Source: Candidatus Nanohalalkaliarchaeum halalkaliphilum (GTDB lineage: Archaea; Nanohalarchaeota; Nanosalinia; Nanosalinales; Nanohalalkaliarchaeaceae). From it: a DNA stretch of 41,719 nt. The translations under genes were made by a program, and so were the position numbers. The stretch covers positions 1-41,719 of the forward strand of contig JALDAF010000003.1 in the NCBI GenBank assembly GCA_022729315.1. Direction: 5' to 3'. Of this stretch, positions 25,838-34,160 are shown piece after piece (the first letter of the stretch is position 1; each line of letters begins with the position of its first letter). A model generated the notes under the pieces. The model saw only the letters and a program-made list of their open reading frames with translations. It had not been told where the DNA came from and made no database searches.

Positions 25838-26332
25838 GTGCCAGATATGGAGAACGTGAGCATGGCAGACAGTGAACGAAAAGGTCTTACGCCTGTAGTT
25901 GCGATTGTCATGCTCCTGATGCTGACGATCCTGGTGACCGGTGGCGCATTTACCTTTATCAACAACTTCATGGATCACCAGGAAAATGAGTTGCAGCGGC
26001 ATATTTCGACCGATGTTGTCGTGAGCGATGTGAACTGCAATGGTGATGAGCTCGAGTTCATCCTCACGAATCAGGGGTCGATGAATGTTGATCTGAATGT
26101 CGTGGATATTTTCATCCGCAACAGGGCAACGGGCAGTTTGACAATGGACTCTCCGATCACCACGAGTTCTCAAGGCAATCCCCCGGAGCTGGAGGTTATG
26201 GGCGAGGATCGTCACTGGAGAGGAACTGAGACGGATCTGATCGATTCGTTTGACCCTGGTTCGACGTACCGGGTTGAGTTTCAGTTCGTCTCCAACGGTG
26301 TCGGACAGGCAACCGGTACCTGTACCGGGTAG
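25838..26332 (+). CDS. Archaeal type IV pilin/archaellin-like protein 2 (tandem paralog)
   Basis: ERKGLTPVVAIVMLLMLTILVTGGAFTFINNF; same C-terminal TGTCTG*; start may be 25847 or 25862. Confidence 0.85.
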   Translation: MPDMENVSMADSERKGLTPVVAIVMLLMLTILVTGGAFTFINNFMDHQENELQRHISTDVVVSDVNCNGDELEFILTNQGSMNVDLNVVDIFIRNRATGSLTMDSPITTSSQGNPPELEVMGEDRHWRGTETDLIDSFDPGSTYRVEFQFVSNGVGQATGTCTG

Positions 26333-26413
26333 CATCTTCATTCTCCACAGTGCTGTAAGGTGTCCGTGCGTCAATAACATTAAATAGGGAGCGACGCCAA
26401 GGTTTTGTTGTCT

Positions 26414-27073
26414 ATGTATATCATTCTCGTGGGGATCAACACGATCAGTCGGCGGCTGATCGAGGAGCTGTCACAGAACCATGATCTGGTTGTCGTGGAG
26501 GAGGATAAGGAGAAGGCTGAACGGGTGTACGCGGATACGGCGGCGACCATCGTGAACGGGTCTCCGACCACCCTGTCTGTACTGGAGGATGCGGGGATCT
26601 CCAAGGCGGATGTGCTTGTTACGGTGCAGAAGGATGACAACGAGAACATGGTGATCTCGATGATCGGGAAGAAGTACGGTGTTCCCAAGGTGGTGACCCG
26701 GCTGGAGAACACTGACTACCGGGATATATACAATATTCTCGAGGTGAACACGATCGAGTACACGGACATCGTGTACGGCGAGTTCATGTCTGTCATCGAG
26801 CACCCGGCGATCGTAAAGATCGCGAACGTTGGTGCTGGGAAGGAGATCCTGGAGCTGGTGGTCCGGAAAGGATCGGAGTTCGACGGGTTGCGGATCGATG
26901 AGATACGGAACCTGAAACATTTTCCGCGGGATGATGTGGAGTTTTCTGCCGTGCTCCGTGACGAAGATGTTATCCGGCCGCGTGACACGTTCCGGGTTCA
27001 GAGCGGTGACTCGATCATCGTGATCATCGATCCATCGGTCAAGGGAACACTCAACAAGATCCTGGGACGATAA
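26414..27073 (+). CDS. trkA: TrkA-family K+ regulatory protein (RCK_N + RCK_C)
   Basis: MYIILVGINTISRRLIEELSQNHDLVVVEEDKEKAE...NGSPTTLSVLEDAGISKADVLVTV...NENMVISMIGKKYGVPKVVTRL. Confidence 0.85.
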   Translation: MYIILVGINTISRRLIEELSQNHDLVVVEEDKEKAERVYADTAATIVNGSPTTLSVLEDAGISKADVLVTVQKDDNENMVISMIGKKYGVPKVVTRLENTDYRDIYNILEVNTIEYTDIVYGEFMSVIEHPAIVKIANVGAGKEILELVVRKGSEFDGLRIDEIRNLKHFPRDDVEFSAVLRDEDVIRPRDTFRVQSGDSIIVIIDPSVKGTLNKILGR

Positions 27074-27090
27074 AAGGAGACTGTACTGGT

Positions 27091-27252
27091 TCAGGGATCG
27101 AACAACAGCACGCCGAGGGCCGCTCCGAGGATCGCTGCACCAAGTACCCACATCAACTGTTCTGTTGCAACGATCGCGCCGTGCCACTGCAGGATACTTG
27201 CAAGATAGATCGCGATGATCGACACGCCGGTGATTCCCATCAACGCCCTCAT
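27091..27252 (-). CDS. Small two-TM membrane protein (53 aa)
   Basis: Manual translation MRALMGITGVSIIAIYLASILQWHGAIVATEQLMWVLGAAILGAALGVLLFDP*. Confidence 0.6.
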   Translation of the reverse strand: MRALMGITGVSIIAIYLASILQWHGAIVATEQLMWVLGAAILGAALGVLLFDP

Positions 27253-27307
27253 ACTGTTGCTACTACATGGTAATTTCTTAAATGTCTGGTGGGATAAAGA
27301 CAGGTGT

Positions 27308-27496
27308 ATGAACTGGTATACGGTGTTTTTCGTCGGTGTCGCGGTCGGTATGCTGGTGTTGCTCCTGTTCGGTCAGGCACAACATACAGCGCTACCTGTT
27401 CCGGAGATCCGGTGGACGGTGGATGTGACCAAATACCTGTTCTCATTGTTCATTGCAGTCATCCTGTTTGTCGGAATGTTCTGGTATTTCTCCTGA
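27308..27496 (+). CDS. Small two-TM membrane protein (62 aa)
   Basis: MNWYTVFFVGVAVGMLVLLLFGQ...TKYLFSLFIAVILFVGMFWYFS. Confidence 0.65.
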   Translation: MNWYTVFFVGVAVGMLVLLLFGQAQHTALPVPEIRWTVDVTKYLFSLFIAVILFVGMFWYFS

Positions 27497-27501
27497 GTAG
27501 T

Positions 27502-28386
27502 TCAGAGGTACTGTTTCAGGTCAGAAACCGTGTTTTCAACCGCGTTTTGCGTCCATTCCGGGTTCTTCGCCCATAGTTTTGCCGCGAACGGTGAGGAGAT
27601 GCCCGCACCGATATCTGCGCACAGCGGAATGTCCTCGCCGTATCCCTCCTCGATACCGTTTCGGACCGCGTTGTACCGGTCCGCTGGGAGGTGTCGGGCA
27701 TCAGAAAGCAGGGTGAGCATATCAAGAAACTTGTCACTTTCATATGCGTCATCGGTCGCGTACTCGTGGTCGATGGACCAGATATTCCGGTTCTCATCGA
27801 TCATGTAGTTGTTCAACAGGTTATCGTCCAGCGCGTATCCGCGGCTGTGAAGGGTCTGCATCGCGTCACCGATGGTTACGGCAGCCTCGTACACGTCCGT
27901 GGTTTCTGCGGTTTCCGCGTACTGTTTCATGCTTTCCCCTGAGACGTGTTCGAATTCAATGTGTTGATCGCCGTACGCAGTGATATCAGGAGCGTACAGT
28001 GGTGTGTCCTCCAGGATGTCCGTCCATCTCCGTTCCATCCGCATCCTGTCCTCCCTGCTTGTGTAAGAGACCCCGTGTGTCGCATCCGAGAGGAGATGGA
28101 TCGCATCGTCCACAGGCATGTTCAGGACGGACTGCTTCATCTCGTTCGACACCAGTTTCCGGTAAACCTGTTTCACGTCTGCCGTGCTGGTCTGCCGTGC
28201 AATATTCTCCACGATACGGGGCAGGATCTTCCCTGCTGTCTCATTCAAAGAGGTCAGCGGATAGTCTTCATACTCTTTCACCACGGTCCCGTAATCGGTA
28301 ACGGCGACACTGTTCGTCACACCCTCTTCGACCGGTTCACCGGCCTCCATCCGTTCAGTAAAGTAGTGTTCTGGCTTCCATTCCAT
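27502..28386 (-). CDS. Divergent Bud32/RIO-like protein kinase-fold protein
   Basis: GTVVKEYEDY (Lys), IGDAMQTLHSRGYALDDNLLNNYMIDENRNIWSIDHEYA (D+5N catalytic loop and Asp before metal-binding position). Confidence 0.55.
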   Translation of the reverse strand: MEWKPEHYFTERMEAGEPVEEGVTNSVAVTDYGTVVKEYEDYPLTSLNETAGKILPRIVENIARQTSTADVKQVYRKLVSNEMKQSVLNMPVDDAIHLLSDATHGVSYTSREDRMRMERRWTDILEDTPLYAPDITAYGDQHIEFEHVSGESMKQYAETAETTDVYEAAVTIGDAMQTLHSRGYALDDNLLNNYMIDENRNIWSIDHEYATDDAYESDKFLDMLTLLSDARHLPADRYNAVRNGIEEGYGEDIPLCADIGAGISSPFAAKLWAKNPEWTQNAVENTVSDLKQYL

Positions 28387-28409
28387 CGAGCATCATCTCA
28401 GAACGCTTA

Positions 28410-30212
28410 TCAACCCAGTTTCCACCGCGGATCCTGCTTATCCTTGATCTCCACGATATCCTCCAGCACCTGCAGTTCGCCGGCTGTGAACGCGTCCTCC
28501 ATCCGCCGGATAATCCTGTAATCCTTGCTGGACAGGTCGGTGTACAGTTCGTCACCCTCCTCCACCTGCCGGCCGATCGTGATACTGGTGATGGACACGG
28601 CGACCTCATCCCCTTTCGTTGCAGAATCGATGCTGTCACCTTCCTCCTGGATGGATTTGACCCTGCCTCGTTTCTCCCCGTTCCCATCCATCAATGCAGA
28701 TCCCGTGTTCAGCACACCGTCAAGGATCTCCACGCCGACAACGGCAGGATCCGAGCTGCGGAACACGTGATCCGGCATCAACCGGATCTTCGCTGGCCGG
28801 GTAATATTCTGCATGACGGCCTCCCGCTGCTGTACTTCCAGTTCCTGCACCATCTCCTCGTACCGATCCACGAGATCGTAGATGATGTCGCTCTGTATAT
28901 AGGTGATATCCGTGTTCTCCAGCTGCTGCGCTGCCGTATCCGTGGCCCCGGTGTTGAACGCGAGAACGGTCTGGTGTTTCCGTTCCTCTTCCTGTGTCGC
29001 CTCGATCACGTCCTTCTTTGTCACCTGTCCGACCTCTGCATGTTTCACCGGAATATCCTTCTCCTGCAGCACATCCATCACCGCCTCCAGACTTCCAAGG
29101 GAATCCGCACGGACGATGATACCGGAGGTCGCGGTCGGGAACTCGAACGCCTCCAGTTCCGCCGCAACCTCTTCCACCGCCTCCTGTACGGCATCCTCGT
29201 CGGATCCGTCCACGGCACGGACCGGGACCCCAGCTGTCACGTCATCGATACCGGGCGCCGCGATCTTGATACCGGCCGCCGCCGTGACTGCTTCGATAGA
29301 CTGGAAATCACGTTCCGTCCGGATCTCGCTGAGCGGGGACGGCTCCAGTAATGCTTTTATCGACGTTACGACCGGCTCCTGCCGGCTGCCGATGACAAGC
29401 GTATCGGTTTTATGGAGTACTCCGTTGTACAGTATCACATCAAGCGTCGTACCGAACCCTTTCACCTCGTTCACTTCAAGCACGGTTCCTTCCGCACCCT
29501 CAGGATGCATCTCCAGCCGGTCGGACAGGTAGCGCTGTGCCAGCCCGGAGATCACCATCAGCAGGTCGGGGATGCCCTCTCCCGTCTCGGCGGAGATCGG
29601 GACCACACCGATCTTGTCCGTGAAATCGTCCACACGGTCGTACCGGTCAACGGTGAACCCGAGGTCGGAGAACTCTGCCATCAGTTCGTAAATGGTTTCA
29701 TCCAGCTGTTTCTGCAACCGTTCACCCTGGTTCCGGTAGTTCAACAGAAAGCTGCCTTCACTGCTCTTCCATCCCCGCATCGTATCGATCTTGTTTAACG
29801 CGACGACAAACGGTGTCCCGGATTCTTTCAGGATATCGATCGCCTCCCTTGTCTGCGGCTGCACCCCGTTCGACACATCCACGACCACCACCGCGATGTC
29901 GGAGAGTGACCCGCCCCGTTTCCGCAGTGATGCGAACGCAGCGTGACCGGGCGTGTCAATGAACAGCAGGCCCGGTATTTGCAGTTCCGTCCCGAGTTCT
30001 TCCAGCAAATCCCCGCTCAGTTCCTCTATTTTATCGATCGGTACGGAGGTAGAACCGATCATCTGGGTGATGCCGCCGGACTCCTTCTCTGCCAGTACCG
30101 ATCCACGGATATGGTCAAGAAGTGTCGTCTTTCCTGCATCAACATGTCCAAGAACAGAGATGATCGGCTGCCTGATGCGCTGTTTCGTGTCCTGCTGCTG
30201 TTCTGCGTCTTC
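28410..30212 (-). CDS. infB: Translation initiation factor aIF5B (IF-2 like)
   Basis: RQPIISVLGHVDAGKTTLLDHIRGSVLAEKESGGITQMIGSTSVP...FIDTPGHAAFASLRKRGGSLSD. Confidence 0.95.
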   Translation of the reverse strand, partial: EDAEQQQDTKQRIRQPIISVLGHVDAGKTTLLDHIRGSVLAEKESGGITQMIGSTSVPIDKIEELSGDLLEELGTELQIPGLLFIDTPGHAAFASLRKRGGSLSDIAVVVVDVSNGVQPQTREAIDILKESGTPFVVALNKIDTMRGWKSSEGSFLLNYRNQGERLQKQLDETIYELMAEFSDLGFTVDRYDRVDDFTDKIGVVPISAETGEGIPDLLMVISGLAQRYLSDRLEMHPEGAEGTVLEVNEVKGFGTTLDVILYNGVLHKTDTLVIGSRQEPVVTSIKALLEPSPLSEIRTERDFQSIEAVTAAAGIKIAAPGIDDVTAGVPVRAVDGSDEDAVQEAVEEVAAELEAFEFPTATSGIIVRADSLGSLEAVMDVLQEKDIPVKHAEVGQVTKKDVIEATQEEERKHQTVLAFNTGATDTAAQQLENTDITYIQSDIIYDLVDRYEEMVQELEVQQREAVMQNITRPAKIRLMPDHVFRSSDPAVVGVEILDGVLNTGSALMDGNGEKRGRVKSIQEEGDSIDSATKGDEVAVSITSITIGRQVEEGDELYTDLSSKDYRIIRRMEDAFTAGELQVLEDIVEIKDKQDPRWKLG

Positions 30213-30340
30213 CATGAGAACCACCGCTAATGACCGCGTTCACAGAGAAACACGTCATAAAGAGCTTTATAAACGTATTATGTGGCGCGGTGAGGGGATG
30301 GTGAACACATCCCTGGAATCGCACCATTCATGAATGTTCA

Positions 30341-30493
30341 TCAATTATGTTCTGCGTACTGCAGGTTCCTGCCTTTCTCCCAGTTCTTCTGGCACTTCGC
30401 CGAGCAGAAATGATGCCGTGTGCCATCTGCCTGGATGAACAGCTTCCCACCGGTCTTCTCCAGTGTGTCTCCACAGTACGTACAATCTGTCAT
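30341..30493 (-). CDS. rpl24e: Ribosomal protein L24e
   Basis: Manual translation MTDCTYCGDTLEKTGGKLFIQADGTRHHFCSAKCQKNWEKGRNLQYAEHN*. Confidence 0.92.
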   Translation of the reverse strand: MTDCTYCGDTLEKTGGKLFIQADGTRHHFCSAKCQKNWEKGRNLQYAEHN

Positions 30494-30527
30494 GTATCTG
30501 TCACCTTGTTATGTAGTTGCTCAGAGC

Positions 30528-30572
30528 GAAAATCGAGGATTTTCTTATCTTCGATTCAATTCGCATTGAATC
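30528..30572 (-). other. Two strong hairpins between S28e and L24e
   Basis: GATTCAAT-GCGA-ATTGAATC (minus strand; 8-bp stem, GNRA loop, 30553-30572) and GAAAATC-CTC-GATTTTC (7-bp stem, 30528-30544). Confidence 0.7.
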
Positions 30573-30752
30573 TCAGCCCTCCATTTCTGTTTCCTGGAGG
30601 ATGAGGATATCCTGTTCGCGTACCGGGCCCATCACGTCACGGACAAGGATCTTCCCCTTGTCGTTACCTTCAACGATCTTGCAGCGGACCTTCTGCACGC
30701 CTCTGTGTCCTGTCTTTCCAAGTACCTGAATGACTTCTGCTGGTACGCCCAT
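30573..30752 (-). CDS. rps28e: Ribosomal protein S28e
   Basis: Manual translation [59 protein letters not shown]. Confidence 0.93.
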   Translation of the reverse strand: MGVPAEVIQVLGKTGHRGVQKVRCKIVEGNDKGKILVRDVMGPVREQDILILQETEMEG

Positions 30753-30765
30753 TGGTTACACCTTG

Positions 30766-31125
30766 TTACGCGAGTTCCTCGACCTTGGTAGCGATGTCCT
30801 TAACATCGTCGCCTGCTGATCCGGGATCCGTGATTGCGACGGCACTGGTACGGACGTTGAGTCCTGCTGCAAGTCCCAGTTCATCTTTCTCCGGGACGAA
30901 CGTGTATGCGATACCGTTCTCCTCACAGAGTGCAGGGAGATGCATCACGATCTCAGGGGGTTCAACATCACCAGCGATCACAACGAGATCTGCCTCTGCG
31001 CGTTCGATCGCTTTTGTCACTTCGTTTGTACCTTTCCGGATCTTTCCTGTATCACGCGCCCGTTCCACGGCATTGTAAGTGCTCTCTGCCAGGGAGTCAG
31101 GAACGTCAAACTGTGCGTAGCTCAT
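30766..31125 (-). CDS. rpl7ae: Ribosomal protein L7Ae
   Basis: [51 protein letters not shown]. Confidence 0.95.
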   Translation of the reverse strand: MSYAQFDVPDSLAESTYNAVERARDTGKIRKGTNEVTKAIERAEADLVVIAGDVEPPEIVMHLPALCEENGIAYTFVPEKDELGLAAGLNVRTSAVAITDPGSAGDDVKDIATKVEELA

Positions 31126-31255
31126 ATCTTTCCACCTCGTATCATCGGCTTGAACAACTGTGTTCGATTAAGCATACACTATTAAATTTATAAATGTCTC
31201 CAGCGGGCTTTGACTGCGTTTGTGCCGCGTACGTTTCAGTAAGAAGAAGTAACGG

Positions 31256-32206
31256 TCAGTCCGGAGAATTCGGAGAAACGATATCCTGTATGACCTCAGT
31301 CCCCTGGATGGTGTCGTCAAGCAGTTTCTTGAACTCGTTCTCTGTTTCAATATCTTCCTCCAGAGTGTTCTCCAGTGCTCCGATCTGCGCCTCCAGTTCC
31401 CCGGAAAGCTCTTTCATCTCGGACAGTGTTGTCAGTGCAGTCTTGAACTTGTTCATCGTGATGAACAGTGGACCCTTCTGTATGTCAGGGATATCAAGAT
31501 CCTTCACTTCTGGCGGTTTTGGAACCTCTTCACGGCTCAGGCGTGCTCCCTCACTGGCCCGGCCGTCGGACGGTGGTGAGGGAGGACTGCTCTGCTCAGT
31601 ATCTTCTTCAGGCTTGTGCGTATCCGCTGTATCTTCCTGTGAACTGTCTTCCCCGGAGATGTGCTCTTTCAGCTGCTGGCGGTCATCAACCGGTGATCCG
31701 TCGTGCTCCGGTACTGCAGGTTCCGCTGGTTCGGAGGGTGTTGGCCCTCGTTCAGTCTCAGGAGTTGCAGCTGTATCCACAGTATCCATACGAGAGAGCT
31801 CTTCATCCCTGATCGGTTCCGGATCAGTCATATCCTGTTGTGGGGACTGCTGGTCCTGTCCTGGAGGCCGTTCCGCTGGCGGTTCCTGCTGTGGTGGTTC
31901 ACGTGGCATAGATGGCTGTTCGCTGGGTTCAGGCGGTTCTGGTTCTTCAGGATATGCGATCTCCTCAAGGTCCTGTGTCTGCTCTTCCTGTTGTGGTGGT
32001 TCAGGAGGGTTCTGCTGTGGGCCGGTGTCTTTCCGGTCCCGTGAACGGTCTGGCCCCTGTCCACCCAGTCCTGAATCCCTGTTCCGGCTACGCGAACGGT
32101 TCTCACGCCCCTGCTCCTGCTGCACCTTTTTACGGATCTGGGCGATATTCTCTTCCAGTTCCTGCTTCTTTTTACTGTCGTTGCCGGAGCCTAAGAAGTC
32201 GAACAT
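31256..32206 (-). CDS. Acidic disordered protein (Pro/Glu/Gln-rich) with C-terminal coiled coil
   Basis: MFDFLGSGNDSKKKQELEENIAQIRKKVQQEQ..., long P/E/Q/S-rich linker, then TTLSEMKELSGELEAQIGALENTLEEDIETENEFKKLL. Confidence 0.75.
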   Translation of the reverse strand: MFDFLGSGNDSKKKQELEENIAQIRKKVQQEQGRENRSRSRNRDSGLGGQGPDRSRDRKDTGPQQNPPEPPQQEEQTQDLEEIAYPEEPEPPEPSEQPSMPREPPQQEPPAERPPGQDQQSPQQDMTDPEPIRDEELSRMDTVDTAATPETERGPTPSEPAEPAVPEHDGSPVDDRQQLKEHISGEDSSQEDTADTHKPEEDTEQSSPPSPPSDGRASEGARLSREEVPKPPEVKDLDIPDIQKGPLFITMNKFKTALTTLSEMKELSGELEAQIGALENTLEEDIETENEFKKLLDDTIQGTEVIQDIVSPNSPD

Positions 32207-32268
32207 TGGTACAAGATTACATCTGTTCAATCTCCCTTTTATAACTTTGTGCGAGCCGATGCAAGAAA

Positions 32269-33963
32269 CTATGAGTGGGTATAGTACGCGTCGACAGTGT
32301 CTCCGGTATCTGTGATGTTGACGAATCCGAATCGGACGAACTGGACCACGCCTTCCGGTACGTCTGGTTCGCAGCGGCCATCGATTGTTTCACCGTCAGG
32401 CATGTGGACGGTGCAGGGTTTTCCGTCTTGCGGCACCCACTGCACGATATCTGCGTTCCTGTCGATCGCCTCGGTGTGGTCGAAGCTGTGGAGCTTGGTT
32501 TCGCCATCCCAGATGTCGACGTTGCACAGGTCCTTCAACCGCAGGAACCCGTCTACCATGTCGTCCTCCTCGATGTATACCGGGACAGTCCCCTCCTCGG
32601 CGATCAGGACGTGTTTACGTTCGCCGCGGTCCTCTTCCGGGTGGAGTGGGATGGTCGCAACCAGTTCATCCTCAACCCCATGGATCTCGATCATGACCGG
32701 GTTCGCCACGAAAAAATACCTGTCCGCGTCCCTGTCGATCGTTTTCCGGTTGAACGAGTGCAATGTGTCCATGCTGGCCTCGACATCGTTCTCCGTGACA
32801 CCCATCTCCCGCCAGAATCCGCGGATGGCGTCCGGTGTGAACCCGCGTTTCCTGAGTGACCGCAGAGTCGGTGCCCGTGGATCATCCCATCCATCCAGTT
32901 CACCGTCTTCGATCAGTTCGCGGAGTGTTGACGTACTCATCGGGGTTTCCAGGCCGTGGATGTTGACACGCCCCCAGTACCGGACGTGCGGGTAGTTCCA
33001 GTCCAGGTAGTCGTAGAGGTATTTCTGGCGTTTCGTGGAGGCGCGCAGATCTTTTCCACGCACGATATGTGTGACACCGCTTTCATGGTCTTCGATCGCG
33101 CTCTGAAAGTCCAGGAGTGGCCAGACCCGGTACCGGTCAAAGGTCCGTGGATGGTCCGGATCCTCGATGATGCGGAACGCCACCCAGTCACGGATCGCCG
33201 GGTTCTTGTGCTGCATATCGGTCTTGATCTTCAGGGTTGCCTCGCCCTCCTCGATACCGCCATCCTTCATCTGCTCCCAGTACGCCAGGTTCTTTGCTGG
33301 CTCCGTGTCCCGGTGCGGGCAGGGTTCCCCCTGCTCCCGGTAGGTGCGACCTTCTTCTGGACTGCAGAAACAGACGTATGCATTCCCCATCTCGATGAGG
33401 CGTTCAGCGTACGCGAAATAGGTCTCGAACCGCTCGGAACTGTATATCACTTCGTCAACGTCATACCCCAGCCATTCATAATCCTCCTGGTACATCTCGT
33501 ACGCATCGTGCTCATGGTTCCGGAGCGGCCGCTTCGTCCGCGGATCAGTATCATCGAACCGGAGGATCAGCGTGCCGTCATACTTCTCCTTCAGTTCGCC
33601 GTTGATCACCATACCGCGGGAACTTCCCAGTGTTGGCGGGCCGTTCGGGTTGGGTGCGAACCGTAGAACCACGTCTCCGTCCTCGGCGTCCGGGAGGTCA
33701 GGTAGCTGATCCGCGTCCGCGTCCTCTCCCGTATCATATTCATACGCTTCAGCCGCCGCCTCCAGTTCGTTCTGGGAGAGATTGTTCACCTCTTCGATGA
33801 TCGGATCGGCCTGTGCCACGACCGCACCGGCATCCTCCTTGAGTTCGGGATGGTTACCGAATACGTTGCCGATAACAGAGTCCTTCTGTGCCTCTCCATA
33901 GTCAAGAGCGTTCTTCACCGCGTATTTCCGTATCAGCTCTTCGGCATCCGCCATAACAGACAA
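32269..33963 (-). CDS. gltX: Glutamyl-tRNA synthetase, archaeal type
   Basis: VVLRFAPNPNGPPTLGSSRGMVINGELKEKYDGTLILRFDDTDPRTKRP; MSTSTLRELIEDGELDGWDDPRAPTLRSLRKRGF. Confidence 0.95.
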   Translation of the reverse strand: MSVMADAEELIRKYAVKNALDYGEAQKDSVIGNVFGNHPELKEDAGAVVAQADPIIEEVNNLSQNELEAAAEAYEYDTGEDADADQLPDLPDAEDGDVVLRFAPNPNGPPTLGSSRGMVINGELKEKYDGTLILRFDDTDPRTKRPLRNHEHDAYEMYQEDYEWLGYDVDEVIYSSERFETYFAYAERLIEMGNAYVCFCSPEEGRTYREQGEPCPHRDTEPAKNLAYWEQMKDGGIEEGEATLKIKTDMQHKNPAIRDWVAFRIIEDPDHPRTFDRYRVWPLLDFQSAIEDHESGVTHIVRGKDLRASTKRQKYLYDYLDWNYPHVRYWGRVNIHGLETPMSTSTLRELIEDGELDGWDDPRAPTLRSLRKRGFTPDAIRGFWREMGVTENDVEASMDTLHSFNRKTIDRDADRYFFVANPVMIEIHGVEDELVATIPLHPEEDRGERKHVLIAEEGTVPVYIEEDDMVDGFLRLKDLCNVDIWDGETKLHSFDHTEAIDRNADIVQWVPQDGKPCTVHMPDGETIDGRCEPDVPEGVVQFVRFGFVNITDTGDTVDAYYTHS

Positions 33964-34087
33964 TGGTTAGGAAATCCAACTTTAATAGGGTTTCACGCTG
34001 GTGGATAGGTCACGGGAAAGTAAAAAGGGAAAAGGATTGGATAGGTGAAAGAAAAATAGGAAAACCGTTGCGGGTGCGGAAACCTGT

Positions 34088-34132
34088 TCAGTCCCGTCCC
34101 AGAAGTTCCTTGAGCTTTTCGAGTAATTTCAT
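34088..34132 (-). CDS. Candidate 14-aa micro-ORF MKLLEKLKELLGRD
   Basis: Minus strand GAGGAGGGTTCGCCG-ATG...TGA: purine-rich SD-like GGAGG at suitable spacing; amphipathic L/K/E-rich product. Confidence 0.35.
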   Translation of the reverse strand: MKLLEKLKELLGRD

Positions 34133-34160
34133 CGGCGAACCCTCCTCACTAGGTCACTGG

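Noticed and set aside
30325-30336. Palindrome CATTCATGAATG upstream of the aIF5B promoter
   Set aside because: A single 12-bp palindrome with no second copy noticed; not enough to claim a regulator site.
31194-32315. 373-aa + strand Ser/Gly/Cys-rich ORF
   Set aside because: Antisense to the disordered acidic coiled-coil protein; the complement of P/E/Q-rich codons gives Ser/Gly/Cys repeats.
34000-34075. Purine-rich tract (gggaaagtaaaaagggaaaaggattgg...) as an ncRNA or triplex element
   Set aside because: Low-complexity spacer; its complement is a pyrimidine-rich tail that fits a transcription terminator region, with no specific structure found.
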